A stretch of DNA of 64,000 bases, from positions 143,503 to 207,502 of the forward strand of contig JBBDWV010000052.1 in assembly GCA_040902655.1 (NCBI GenBank), read 5' to 3'. Below are positions 30,747 to 38,833 of this stretch, in pieces. A program made the translations under genes and the position numbers. Position 1 is the first letter of the stretch, and each line of letters starts with the position of its first letter. This DNA is from Mycobacteriales bacterium (lineage in GTDB: Bacteria; Actinomycetota; Actinomycetes; Mycobacteriales; SCTD01). The notes beneath the pieces were generated by a model. The model saw nothing but the letters and a program-made list of their open reading frames with translations, searched no databases and was not told the origin of the DNA.

Positions 30747-31537
30747 CCGGGCCGCCGGGCACTGGCCACCAGGTGCAGGCCGGTCGACTCCCCCTCACGG
30801 TCCACGGTCAGCGCCAGCTCGGTCGTCACGAGCGTGTGCAGCGCCGCCGTTCCGCCCAGATCCAGCGCCCGCTCGACCGTCGCCGGACTCAGCACCGTGC
30901 GCGGCCGCACCCACTCGACGTCCAGGCCGGCCATGGTCAGCAGGGCGTGCAGCTCCTCCGGCCAGAAGCAGCGCAGGATGCTGCCGTCGCTGGTGGGCAC
31001 CAGCACCACGTCGGCCGACGGCGCGTCGGCGAGCTCGGCCCAGCGGCCCTGCTCGGCCAGCCGCGCCAGCCCGAGCAGCAGCGACTCGACGACGAGCAGC
31101 AGCCTGCCGCCGGGCCGCAGGATGCGCACCAGGTGCTCCGCCGTCACCTCCGTGGCCAGGCACATCGACAGCGCCCGCGACTCCGCCAGCACGAGATCGA
31201 CGGCGCCGTCCTGCAGCCAGTGCAGCGAGCGCGAGTCGGCGACCACCGGCAGCAGCCGGCCCGGGGCGGGGGCCGCCGGCGGCTCCACGGTGCGCGACAT
31301 GACGTGCACGACCTCGTGGCCGTCCGCGGCCAGCTGCTCGGCGAACCGACGCCCGCCCGAGATGTCGAGGATGCGTGCCGGCTGCTCCGGCAGCCACTCG
31401 GCCAGCTGCGCGGCCGCTACCCGGTCGTAGAAGAGCCAGTAGGGCGAGCCGGGCGGCGGCACCGGAGTCGCCTGGACAGCGGTCGCCGGGACAGCGTCCT
31501 GCGCCAGCAGCCGAGTCGGTGGCCAGATGCCGCGCAC
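30743..31537 (-). CDS. Class I SAM-dependent methyltransferase
   Basis: A 264-residue protein with a methyltransferase fold: motif I ILDISGGRRFAEQLA, an acidic end to strand 2 replaced by HVMSR, motif III region DGAVDLVLAESRALS and LRPGGRLLLVVESLL. Motif I lacks the typical GxGxG, so the donor site is somewhat divergent. The substrate is not evident. It is divergent from an alpha/beta hydrolase (23 bp) and convergent with the DksA-like gene. Confidence 0.72.
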   Translation of the reverse strand: MRGIWPPTRLLAQDAVPATAVQATPVPPPGSPYWLFYDRVAAAQLAEWLPEQPARILDISGGRRFAEQLAADGHEVVHVMSRTVEPPAAPAPGRLLPVVADSRSLHWLQDGAVDLVLAESRALSMCLATEVTAEHLVRILRPGGRLLLVVESLLLGLARLAEQGRWAELADAPSADVVLVPTSDGSILRCFWPEELHALLTMAGLDVEWVRPRTVLSPATVERALDLGGTAALHTLVTTELALTVDREGESTGLHLVASARRPG

Positions 31538-31560
31538 CGGAGCGTCCTACCCTCTGCGGC

Positions 31561-32190
31561 GTGGCCGACTCCTGCTCGAGCGCACAGATCATCACTCCGG
31601 TCGGCCCCGCCCGCACGCTGACCGAGGGGCCGCCCGCAGGGGCGACGCTCGTCCTCGGGCACGGCGCGGGTGGCGGCATCCACGCGCCCGACCTGCTTGC
31701 CGCCCGGGATGCGGCGCTGGCGGTGGGCCTGCGGGTGGTGCGGGTCGAGCAGCCGTGGCGGGTGAGCGGCCGGAGGGTGGCCGAGGCGGCAGCGCGACTC
31801 GACGTGGCATGGACGGCCGTGCTGGGCGGCCTCGAGGGTCCGGTCGTGGTGGGCGGACGCAGCGCCGGGGCGCGGGTCGCCTGCCGGACCGCCACGGCCA
31901 CGGGGGCGGTGGCCGTGCTCGCGCTGGCCTTCCCACTGCGCCCGCCCGGCTGCCCGGAGCGGACCCGGCTGCCGGAGCTGCTGGCGCCGGACGTCCCGCG
32001 GTTGGTCGTCCAGGGCGACCGGGACGCCTTCGGGGTGCCGCAGCCCGCGTCCGGCGTCGACCTGCACGTCGTCGCCGGGGCAGACCACGCTTTCGCGGTG
32101 CGTCGGGCGGACGGGCGGACCGCGGCGCAGGTGGCCGCCGAGGTGCGTGCGGTCGTCGCGGCCTGGCTCGGGCGGCTCAGCTACCCGTAG
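31561..32190 (+). CDS. Alpha/beta-hydrolase (KANL3/Tex30-like)
   Basis: A 209-residue small alpha/beta hydrolase. The oxyanion segment LVLGHGAGGGIHAPDL, the nucleophile elbow VVVGGRSAGARVA (Ser in GRSAG), Asp in VVQGDRDAFG and His in VAGADHAFAV make a full triad. This matches the dienelactone hydrolase-like family related to Tex30. GTG start at 31561. The substrate is unknown. It ends 20 bp from the convergent DtxR-type gene; the junction contains an imperfect duplication (GTAGACCTCG occurs twice). Confidence 0.78.
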   Translation: MADSCSSAQIITPVGPARTLTEGPPAGATLVLGHGAGGGIHAPDLLAARDAALAVGLRVVRVEQPWRVSGRRVAEAAARLDVAWTAVLGGLEGPVVVGGRSAGARVACRTATATGAVAVLALAFPLRPPGCPERTRLPELLAPDVPRLVVQGDRDAFGVPQPASGVDLHVVAGADHAFAVRRADGRTAAQVAAEVRAVVAAWLGRLSYP

Positions 32191-32210
32191 ACCTCGGGCG
32201 ACCGGCTCGG

Positions 32211-32870
32211 CTACACGCTGACGTAGACCTCGTCGGCGACCGCGGCATCCAGCCGCCCGGCTGTGCCGCCGATCGTGAGCAGCACCTGCCCCTCCGCGGA
32301 TCCGTCGACGAGGATCTCCTGACCGGGCAGCAGCCGCAGCTGTTCGAGCTCCTGCATCCGGTGGACCTGGGTCTGCAGGTTCTCGTCGATCCGGCGGACG
32401 ACGCACGGCCGGCCGGCCGGCACGGCGGACAGCTTCTGCAGCGGGCCGTTCTCCACGACGTTGGCCGAGCCCGGGATGGGGCTGCCGTGGGGGCAGCTGC
32501 CCGGATCGCCGAGCAGCTCCACCAGGTGGCGCTCGAGGCTGTCGCTGATCGCGTGCTCGAGTCGGCAGGCCTCCTCGTGCACCTGCGGCCACGGGACCTT
32601 CAACACGTCCACCAGCAGCACCTCGGCCAGCCGGTGCTTACGCAGCATCGAGGTGGCGTAGGCCCGTCCCGTCGGGGTGAGGTGCAGGACCCGGTCGGTG
32701 TCCAGCGTGAGGTAGCCCTCCCGCTCCAGTCGCTTCACGGTCTCGCTGACCGCCGGTGCGGACACCCCGAGCCGCTCGACGATGCGTGCGCGCATCGGGC
32801 TGATCCCCGCCTCCTCGAGCTCGAGGACGGTCTCCAGGTACTGCTCGACCGCGGGGTGATGGCCTTCCAT
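32211..32870 (-). CDS. DtxR/MntR-family metal-dependent repressor
   Basis: A 219-residue regulator with the three-domain DtxR layout. The winged helix is VEQYLETVLELEEAG and RARIVERLGVSAPAVSETVKRL; the dimerisation/metal region is MLRKHRLAEVLLVDVL...VHEEACRLEHAISD, with His and Glu/Cys ligands; the C-terminal FeoA-like SH3 domain runs from about 150. It should repress iron or manganese uptake genes when metal-bound. Start ATG 32870 gives the standard N-terminus. Divergent from the sigR-type gene across 272 bases in which I see no other feature. Confidence 0.88.
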   Translation of the reverse strand: MEGHHPAVEQYLETVLELEEAGISPMRARIVERLGVSAPAVSETVKRLEREGYLTLDTDRVLHLTPTGRAYATSMLRKHRLAEVLLVDVLKVPWPQVHEEACRLEHAISDSLERHLVELLGDPGSCPHGSPIPGSANVVENGPLQKLSAVPAGRPCVVRRIDENLQTQVHRMQELEQLRLLPGQEILVDGSAEGQVLLTIGGTAGRLDAAVADEVYVSV

Positions 32871-33142
32871 GCGCGCGATCGTACGTCCCGGCGGCGGCGG
32901 GAGCCGGGGAACAGACACCGGTCCGGGCGACGTTCTGACACACCGTGCAGGTTCACCCTCTTGCCAGCAGATCCGACGCCGCCGGTGCGGCCGCCGCGGC
33001 CGGCGGCTGGGCGCCCTGGCCGGTGATCGCCGGGTCCGTCGCTACCGGTCCGACGCGGCCGCCCGCCGCCCGCGTACCCTCTGACCCCGTGGTCGTGGTT
33101 CGCCCCGTGTGGGACCGCGCAGTGCCGGAGGAGGTGGGAGCA

Positions 33143-33742
33143 GTGGAGGCAGAGACCAGCGAGCAGCGGCGCGCGCGCTTCGAGCGCGACGCGTTGCCCT
33201 TCCTCGACCAGCTCTACTCCGCGGCCCTGCGCATGACGCGCAACCCGGCCGATGCCGAGGACCTGGTGCAGGAGGCCTTCGTCAAGGCCTTCGCCGCGTT
33301 CCACCAGTTCCAGGAGGGCACCAATCTCAAGGCCTGGCTCTACCGGATCCTGACCAACACTTTCATCAACACCTACCGCAAGAAGCAGCGGCAGCCGCAG
33401 CAGAGCCCCACCGAGGAGATCACCGACTGGCAGATCGCCGCGGCCGAGGCGCACACCAGCACCGGCCTGCGCAGCGCCGAGATGGAGGCGCTGGACCACC
33501 TGCCCGACTCCGACGTCAAGGAGGCGCTGCAGGCACTGCCCGAGGACTTCCGGATGGCGGTCTACCTCGCCGACGTCGAGGGTTTTGCCTACAAGGAGAT
33601 CGCCGAGATCATGGGCACTCCCATCGGCACCGTCATGAGCCGGCTGCACCGCGGCCGGCGGGGCCTGCGAAGCCTGTTGGCCGACTACGCCGTCGAGCGC
33701 GGGCTGGTGCCGGTGGGCACCGGTACCGAGGGGTCGGCATGA
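33143..33742 (+). CDS. sigR: SigR/SigH-type ECF sigma factor
   Basis: A 199-residue group 4 sigma factor. Region 2 reads [23 protein letters not shown] and [15 protein letters not shown]; region 4 reads [25 protein letters not shown] and [11 protein letters not shown]. In actinobacteria SigR/SigH directs the thiol-oxidative stress regulon (thioredoxin and mycothiol genes, proteases). GTG 33143 was chosen because GGAGGAGG lies 9 nt upstream and it gives the family N-terminus; an upstream extension is open but low in complexity. The stop overlaps the anti-sigma start by ATGA. Confidence 0.92.
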   Translation: MEAETSEQRRARFERDALPFLDQLYSAALRMTRNPADAEDLVQEAFVKAFAAFHQFQEGTNLKAWLYRILTNTFINTYRKKQRQPQQSPTEEITDWQIAAAEAHTSTGLRSAEMEALDHLPDSDVKEALQALPEDFRMAVYLADVEGFAYKEIAEIMGTPIGTVMSRLHRGRRGLRSLLADYAVERGLVPVGTGTEGSA

Positions 33743-34023
33743 GCTGCGGTGACCCGCACGAGACCCCGTGCAGCGAGGTTCTCGAGGCGGTCTACCTCTA
33801 CCTCGACGGCGAGCAGGACGCGCACCACCACGAGCAGGTGCGCATCCACCTCGACGAGTGCGCCCCGTGCCTGCGGCAGTACGGCCTGGAGCAGGCCGTG
33901 AAGTCCCTGGTCGCCCGCTGTTGCGGCAGCGACCACGCGCCGCTCGAGCTGCGGACCCGCGTCCTCACCCGTATCCAGCAGGTCCGCCTCGAGATCGAAC
34001 AGGTGGAGTACCGGGCCGAATAG
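33739..34023 (+). CDS. rsrA: RsrA-type zinc-binding anti-sigma factor
   Basis: A 94-residue anti-sigma factor with the zinc signature HxxxCxxC: His37, Cys41 and Cys44 (HLDECAPC). Further cysteines stand at 3, 11, 61 and 62, the same numbering as in Streptomyces coelicolor RsrA. In that family, oxidation of the cysteines expels zinc and frees the sigma factor. Translationally coupled to the sigma gene. The context and residues leave little doubt. Confidence 0.93.
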   Translation: MSCGDPHETPCSEVLEAVYLYLDGEQDAHHHEQVRIHLDECAPCLRQYGLEQAVKSLVARCCGSDHAPLELRTRVLTRIQQVRLEIEQVEYRAE

Positions 34024-34033
34024 GGTCTGCAGG

Positions 34034-34996
34034 ATGACCTGGCTGGTGACCGGCGGTGCCGGCTACATCGGCGCGCACGTGGTGCGGGCCCTGGTCGCGG
34101 ACGGCGCACCGGTCGTCGTCCTGGACGACCTGTCCACCGGTGATGCCTCCCGGGTCGACCCGGCCGCGGCCTTGGTCGAGGGCAGCGTGCTGGACCGGGC
34201 CCTGGTCCGTCGGGTCCTGCGCGGGCACGAGGTCACCGGGCTGGTGCACATCGCGGCCAAGAAGCAGGTCGGCGAGTCGATGGCCGACCCGCTGCTCTAC
34301 TACCGGGAGAACGTCGAGGGCCTGATCGCGCTGCTCGACGCCTGCCGTGACGAAACCGTGGACCGGATCGTCTTCTCCTCCAGCGCCGCCACCTACGGGC
34401 TGCCCGACGTCGACCTGGTCGACGAGGACACCCCCGGTGTGCCGCTGTCGCCGTACGGCGAGAGCAAGCTCATCGGTGAGTGGGTCCTGCGGCACTGTGA
34501 ACGGGCGTACGGCCTGCGGGCCATGAACCTGCGGTACTTCAACGTGGCGGGAGCCGCGGTCCCCGAGCTGGGCGACACTGGCGTGTTCAACCTGATCCCG
34601 ATGGTCTTCGAGCGGCTGCAGGCGGGGAAGCGGCCGCGGGTGTTCGGCGGCGACTACCCCACGCCGGACGGCACCTGCGTGCGCGACTACGTCCACGTCG
34701 GGGACGTCGCCGCCGCCCATCTGGCCGCCGCGCGGGCGCTGGAGGCGGGCGCCGCCGGCGCGACCTACAACATCGGGCGGGGCGAGGGCAGCTCGGTACT
34801 CGACGTGCTGCGGGTGGTCGGGCAGGTCACCGGTCTGGACGCGACCCCGGAGGTCGTGCACCGCCGGCCGGGGGACCCGGCGCGCATCGTGGCCTCGGTC
34901 GAGCGGATCGAGCGGGGGCTGGGCTTCACCGCGTCGCACGACCTGCGGTCCATGGTCGAGAGCGCCTGGGCCGGCTGGCAGCTGCGGCATCCCTGA
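34034..34996 (+). CDS. galE: UDP-glucose 4-epimerase
   Basis: A 320-residue extended SDR. NAD site TGGAGYIGAHVV, catalytic Ser in FSSSAATYG and YGESK pair (SPYGESKLIGEW), then the sugar-binding YFNVAGA and VRDYVHVGDVA. It interconverts UDP-glucose and UDP-galactose for galactose use or envelope polysaccharide. It starts 10 nt after rsrA on the same strand and ends before a clear hairpin terminator. Confidence 0.9.
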   Translation: MTWLVTGGAGYIGAHVVRALVADGAPVVVLDDLSTGDASRVDPAAALVEGSVLDRALVRRVLRGHEVTGLVHIAAKKQVGESMADPLLYYRENVEGLIALLDACRDETVDRIVFSSSAATYGLPDVDLVDEDTPGVPLSPYGESKLIGEWVLRHCERAYGLRAMNLRYFNVAGAAVPELGDTGVFNLIPMVFERLQAGKRPRVFGGDYPTPDGTCVRDYVHVGDVAAAHLAAARALEAGAAGATYNIGRGEGSSVLDVLRVVGQVTGLDATPEVVHRRPGDPARIVASVERIERGLGFTASHDLRSMVESAWAGWQLRHP

Positions 34997-35025
34997 GCCG
35001 CCCGACAGCAGCCGCCGGACGCGCG

Positions 35026-35058
35026 AGAGCCCCCGCTCCCTGGCGGGGCGGGGGCTCT
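35026..35058. terminator. Hairpin terminator after galE
   Basis: Perfect 11-bp arms AGAGCCCCCGC (35026-35036) and GCGGGGGCTCT (35048-35058) with an 11-nt loop. It lies between convergent galE and the bL37 gene. No T run follows, as is common in GC-rich actinobacteria. Confidence 0.75.
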
Positions 35059-35067
35059 GCTCATGCG

Positions 35068-35109
35068 GGGATCTTCGTACGGGATCTTCGTATGGGATGA
35101 TCTTCGTAC
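35068..35109. repeat. Three direct repeats before the bL37 gene end
   Basis: Three tandem copies of GGGATCTTCGTAY occur at 35068-35080, 35081-35093 and 35094-35109; the last has a 3-base insertion (GGGATGATCTTCGTAC). They sit between the galE hairpin and the bL37 stop codon. Function unknown. Confidence 0.7.
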
Positions 35110-35114
35110 GGGAG

Positions 35115-35189
35115 CTAGGCGTTCGGGCGCTTGCCGTGGTTGGCGGCGTTCTTCTTGCGCGCGCGGCGCTTGCGACCTCGCTTGGCCAT
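35115..35189 (-). CDS. 50S ribosomal protein bL37
   Basis: A 24-residue, strongly basic protein: MAKRGRKRRARKKNAA followed by NHGKRPNA. Length, the MAKRGRK start and the NHGKRPNA end match bL37, the short 50S subunit protein first seen in mycobacterial ribosome structures. AGGAGG lies 7 nt before the ATG, a strong ribosome-binding site. It is transcribed alone, divergent from the Hsp20 gene. Such genes are often missed because of their size. Confidence 0.85.
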   Translation of the reverse strand: MAKRGRKRRARKKNAANHGKRPNA

Positions 35190-35237
35190 GGTCGGACCTC
35201 CTCTTGACGGCGGCCACCAGCGTTGCACACAATGTGA

Positions 35238-35258
35238 GCTGAGCGCAGGGCGCTCAAG
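35238..35258. promoter_or_regulatory. Possible HspR (HAIR-like) operator
   Basis: GCTGAGC-N7-GCTCAAG resembles the HAIR consensus CTTGAGT-N7-ACTCAAG, with the right half matching 6 of 7 positions and the left half only 4 of 7. It lies 34 bases before the Hsp20 start. In actinobacteria HspR represses heat-shock genes through such sites. Weak left half, so tentative. Confidence 0.35.
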
Positions 35259-35291
35259 GTTGTGGATCGAGTAGACAGCATGGAGGAAGTC

Positions 35292-35801
35292 ATGCAGGTC
35301 CAGAGGTTCGACCCCTTCACCGTCCTCGCCCGGATGGACCGCGAGTTCGACGAGCTGGTTCGCCGCGGCTTGACCGGCAGTCGTGACAGGACTGCTGCGA
35401 TGGCCGGTTTCGTGCCGGCCGTCGAGGTGGTGCGTGAGGGCCAGGACGTCGTGGTGCGGGTGGAGCTGCCGGGGGTCGACATCGAGCACGACGTGGCGAT
35501 CGAGGTCGACCGGGGCAAGTTGATCATCAGTGGTGAGCGCCGCGATGCGCGCAACGAGCAGACCGAGGGTGTGCTGGTGCGCGAGCTGCGCTACGGGCAG
35601 TTCCGCCGTGAGTTCGCGCTGCCGCCGGGGGTGTCCCCCGAGCAGGTGGAGGCGGCCTACGACGCCGGCCTGCTCGATGTACGGGTGCGCGGCGTCGTGC
35701 AGCCCGAGCCGGCGACCGTACGGGTCCCGATCACGACTCGCCGTCCGGCCGAGCAGGGTGCCGTGGAGGCAACGCACGACGACGAGCCGGCGACGGTCTA
35801 G
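35292..35801 (+). CDS. Hsp20/alpha-crystallin small heat-shock protein
   Basis: A 169-residue protein with an alpha-crystallin domain (about 45-140): FVPAVEVVREGQDVVVRVELPGVD, LIISGERR and the edge-strand segment YGQFRREFALPPGV. A short N-terminal arm (FDPFTVLARMDREFDEL) is typical of class A small heat-shock proteins. It binds unfolding proteins as an oligomeric holdase. ATG 35292 follows GGAGG by 5 nt; an ATG 12 nt upstream is less likely. Its last 71 bases overlap the opposite-strand DUF5317 gene. Confidence 0.9.
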   Translation: MQVQRFDPFTVLARMDREFDELVRRGLTGSRDRTAAMAGFVPAVEVVREGQDVVVRVELPGVDIEHDVAIEVDRGKLIISGERRDARNEQTEGVLVRELRYGQFRREFALPPGVSPEQVEAAYDAGLLDVRVRGVVQPEPATVRVPITTRRPAEQGAVEATHDDEPATV

Positions 35802-36396
35802 TCGCGAGTGGCGGCAGGGGCGGCAGCGGGCGCCGAAGGGACCCGCGCCGCCCCGGCCCGGCCGCCCGGCCCGTCGCGCCGACCCCGATCATCCCCAGCG
35901 TCACCAGCTGACCGAGCCCCGCGGCCACCAGCACGTCGCCCATGCTGATCACCTCGGGTCGCAGCGGCAGCGGCAGCGGGATCACGTCTGCGAGGGGGTG
36001 TAGCCGGGTGTCGGCCCCCGCCGGCTCGTGTCGGGCACCGGTACCGGTCAGCAGGTCCTGCACACCCACCCCCGCCCGGCCGGCAGCCTCCGCCGACACC
36101 GGCATCGCGCCGTTGGCTCCCACCACCAGGGCGTTGGCCGCCAGGCCGACAGCCACCAGGCCGGTGCCGCGGATGCCGCGGTTGCGCACGAGGAACGCGA
36201 CCACCAGGGCCGCGGAGGCGATCAGGCCGAGCGGGTACAGGGGCCCGCCCCCGACGGCTCCCAGCAGCTGCGCGGCCAGCGCGCCCACGACCAGCCGGCG
36301 CGAGCGCAGCGGCAGCGACCCCAGCCGGTCCAGGCTGCCGCCCCGTGCCCAGCCGATGGCCAGCGCGGCGACCAGTACGACCAGGACGAGGGACAC
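35731..36396 (-). CDS. DUF5317 family membrane protein
   Basis: A 221-residue protein with four or five hydrophobic segments: VLVVLVAALAIGWARGG, LVVGALAAQLLGAVGGG, LGLIASAALVVAFLVRN and VLVAAGLGQLVTLGMIGVG. The start and GANGAMPVSAEAAGRAG are typical of DUF5317, a family with no known function. The tail from about 180 is Pro/Arg-rich and overlaps the Hsp20 3' end, so the true stop region may be poorly conserved. GTG start at 36396, divergent from enoyl-CoA hydratase. Confidence 0.72.
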   Translation of the reverse strand: MSLVLVVLVAALAIGWARGGSLDRLGSLPLRSRRLVVGALAAQLLGAVGGGPLYPLGLIASAALVVAFLVRNRGIRGTGLVAVGLAANALVVGANGAMPVSAEAAGRAGVGVQDLLTGTGARHEPAGADTRLHPLADVIPLPLPLRPEVISMGDVLVAAGLGQLVTLGMIGVGATGRAAGPGRRGSLRRPLPPLPPLATRPSPARRRALPPRHPARPDGES

Positions 36397-36458
36397 CCCG
36401 CTAGTCTCGCCGCCGCCGCGTGGGCCCGCCCCGCGACCCGCTGAGGGAGAGGACCCGC

Positions 36459-37226
36459 GTGCCCGACCTGCAGATCAGCTCCGAGGGCGGCATCCTGCGG
36501 CTGCACATCGACCGGGAGGCCAAGCGCAACGCGCTGTCGGCGGACGTGCTGCGGCCGATGCTCGCGGCGCTGCGCGAGCCGGCCGGGGCACGGGTCGTGC
36601 TGCTGACCAGCGCCGGTGACCGCGTCTTCTGCGCCGGCGTCGACCTCGTGCAGATGGCTCCCAGCGCCACCGGACTCGAGGTGCACGAGGGCCGCGGGCT
36701 GCTGCGTGAGGTGGTGCTCGCCATGCGGGCCTGCCCGGTGCCCGTGGTGGCCGGCGTCCAGGGGCTGTGTCTGGCCGGCGGCGTCGGGCTCGTGCTCGGC
36801 TGCGACCTCGTGCTGGCCGCCGAGACCGCGGCCTTCGGCCTGCCGGAGGTCGACCTGGGCCTGTGGCCGTTCATGGTGGGCGCCCTGCTCGGCCGGCACG
36901 TCAGCCCCAAGCGGGCGATGGAGCTGATGCTGTCCGCCCGCCGGGTCCCGGCCCAGGAGGCACTCGAGATGGGCCTGCTGTCGCGGGTCGTTCCCGCCGC
37001 CGACCTGCGTGCCGAGACCGAGCAGCTCGTAACCGCGCTGGCCCGCAAGCCGCCGGTCGCCGTACGCCTCGGCAAGGCCGCCTTCCACGCGGCGATGGAG
37101 ACGACGCTGGCACCCGGGCTCGAGGCGATGCAGGCGCAGCTGTCGCTGCTGAACACCACCGAGGACGCCGCCGAGGGCGTCGGGGCCTTCCTGCACAAGC
37201 GCACGCCGCAGTGGAAGGGCCGCTGA
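36459..37226 (+). CDS. Enoyl-CoA hydratase/isomerase family protein
   Basis: A 255-residue crotonase-fold enzyme. Oxyanion-hole segments are FCAGVDLVQM and GLCLAGGVGLVLGCDLVLA; the second half FGLPEVDLGLWPFMVGALL carries the usual Glu (PEVDLG). The first catalytic Glu position is less clear. It may hydrate enoyl-CoA in beta-oxidation or act on another acyl-CoA. GTG 36459 with AGGGAGAGG upstream. Followed by a tandem hairpin repeat. Confidence 0.85.
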   Translation: MPDLQISSEGGILRLHIDREAKRNALSADVLRPMLAALREPAGARVVLLTSAGDRVFCAGVDLVQMAPSATGLEVHEGRGLLREVVLAMRACPVPVVAGVQGLCLAGGVGLVLGCDLVLAAETAAFGLPEVDLGLWPFMVGALLGRHVSPKRAMELMLSARRVPAQEALEMGLLSRVVPAADLRAETEQLVTALARKPPVAVRLGKAAFHAAMETTLAPGLEAMQAQLSLLNTTEDAAEGVGAFLHKRTPQWKGR

Positions 37227-37234
37227 GCAAACGC

Positions 37235-37347
37235 CTTGCGTCCTGCTGAGAGGCCACCTGTACGCGGGGCTCAGCAGGACGCAAGAGGGAACCCCCCTTG
37301 CGTCCTGCTGAGAGGCCACCTGTACGCGGGGCTCAGCAGGACGCAAG
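37235..37347. repeat. Tandem palindromes, family C copies 1 and 2
   Basis: Two identical 51-bp units (37235-37285 and 37297-37347) are separated by 11 bp. Each is a hairpin with perfect 16-bp arms CTTGCGTCCTGCTGAG / CTCAGCAGGACGCAAG around a 19-nt loop. A diverged third copy is at 39925-39969. The pair lies after enoyl-CoA hydratase and ends 21 bp before the aminopeptidase start, so it may end or attenuate transcription. Confidence 0.85.
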
Positions 37348-37368
37348 GGCGGTCGTACGCTGCCCGGC

Positions 37369-38790
37369 ATGAGTGAGCAGCCGCCCAGCGAGACCGTCCT
37401 CGACACCCCGGGCTCGGCCGGCCACGACCCGGACCGCCCGGCGGCCCTGCTGGAGTTCATGGCCACCGGCTGGGCGCCGCGCCCGGACGACCTGCCGGCA
37501 GAGGCCCCCGGCGCCGCCTACCGCGCCCGCCGCCGCGCCGCCCTGGCCGCCCGCTTCCCCGGTGAGCGGCTGGTCGTCCCGACCGGCGGCTACAAGACCC
37601 GCGCCAACGACACCGAGTACCGCTTCCGCCCGGCCACCGAGTTCGCCCACCTGGTGGGCTCGCACGAGCCGGACGCCGTCCTGGTCGTGGAGCCCGACGG
37701 CAGCAGCGTGCTCTACCAGGCGCCGGTTCTGGATCGCTCCACGCCCGCCTTCTTCACCGACCGGATGTACGGCGAGCTGTGGGTCGGGCCGCGCCCGTCG
37801 CTGGAGGCGACGCAGGTCCGGCTCGGGATCGAGACCCGTCCGCTCGAGGAGCTGGACAAGCTCAGCGGCCCGGCGCGGGTCGTGGGGGGATACGACCGCC
37901 GTGTCGAGGAGCTGTTCACGACAGAGCAGGAGGCGGACAAGGAGCTCACGACGTTCCTGAGCGAGCTGCGGCTGGTCAAGGACGAGCACGAGGTGATCCA
38001 GCTGCAGGACGCCGTCGATGCCACGATCGCGGGCTTCGAGGACGTCGTACGCCAGCTCGACCGCGCCAAGGCCACCAGCGAGCGCTGGATCGAAGGGGTG
38101 TTCGGGCTGCGGGCGCGGGTCGAGGGCAACGACGTCGGTTACGGCAGCATCTGCGCCGCCGGCGCCCACGCCTGCACGCTGCACTGGACCGACAACGACG
38201 GCGCGGTTCGGGACGGCGAGCTGGTGCTGCTCGACATGGGGGTGGAGAACGCCGAGCTCTACACGGCCGACGTCACCCGCACGCTCCCGGTCAGCGGCAC
38301 CTTCACCCCCCGGCAGCGCCAGGTCTACGAGCTGGTCTACCGGGCGCAGGAGGCGGGCATCGCCGCCTGCCGCCCCGGAGCGGAGTTCCTCGAGCCCCAC
38401 CGGGCCGCGATGCAGGTGCTGGCGCACGGGCTGGTCGAGCTCGGGGTGCTCGCGGACGCCGAGACGGCGCTCGCCGAGGACGCGCAGCTCTATCGTCGCT
38501 ACACGCTGCACGGCGTCAGCCACATGCTCGGGCTCGACGTGCACGACTGTGCCCGCGCGCGCTCCGAGGTCTACCGCGAGGGCCCGCTGCAGCCGGGTCA
38601 CGTCCTGACCGTCGAGCCGGGCCTGTACTTCCAGCCCGACGACCTGACGGTCCCGGCCGACCTGCGGGGGATCGGCGTACGGATCGAGGACGACATCCTC
38701 ATCACCGAGGACGGCTGTCGCAACCTGAGCGCCGCGCTGCCGCGGGACCCCGACGGTGTCGAGGCCTGGATGGCGCGACTGCTCCCCTGA
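37369..38790 (+). CDS. pepP: Aminopeptidase P family metallopeptidase
   Basis: A 473-residue pita-bread peptidase. The N-terminal AMP-N domain (about 30-180) is followed by the catalytic domain with all five dinuclear metal ligands in order: Asp in LLDMGVEN, Asp in TADVTRT, His in GVSHMLGL, Glu in TVEPGLYF and Glu in IEDDILIT. It removes an N-terminal residue preceding proline, using Mn2+. ATG at 37369. It precedes pilT on the same strand with a 43-bp gap. Confidence 0.93.
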   Translation: MSEQPPSETVLDTPGSAGHDPDRPAALLEFMATGWAPRPDDLPAEAPGAAYRARRRAALAARFPGERLVVPTGGYKTRANDTEYRFRPATEFAHLVGSHEPDAVLVVEPDGSSVLYQAPVLDRSTPAFFTDRMYGELWVGPRPSLEATQVRLGIETRPLEELDKLSGPARVVGGYDRRVEELFTTEQEADKELTTFLSELRLVKDEHEVIQLQDAVDATIAGFEDVVRQLDRAKATSERWIEGVFGLRARVEGNDVGYGSICAAGAHACTLHWTDNDGAVRDGELVLLDMGVENAELYTADVTRTLPVSGTFTPRQRQVYELVYRAQEAGIAACRPGAEFLEPHRAAMQVLAHGLVELGVLADAETALAEDAQLYRRYTLHGVSHMLGLDVHDCARARSEVYREGPLQPGHVLTVEPGLYFQPDDLTVPADLRGIGVRIEDDILITEDGCRNLSAALPRDPDGVEAWMARLLP

Positions 38791-38833
38791 GCGAGCGCTT
38801 CAGGTCCCGGCCGCGGGCGCCGAAGGATCCTCC

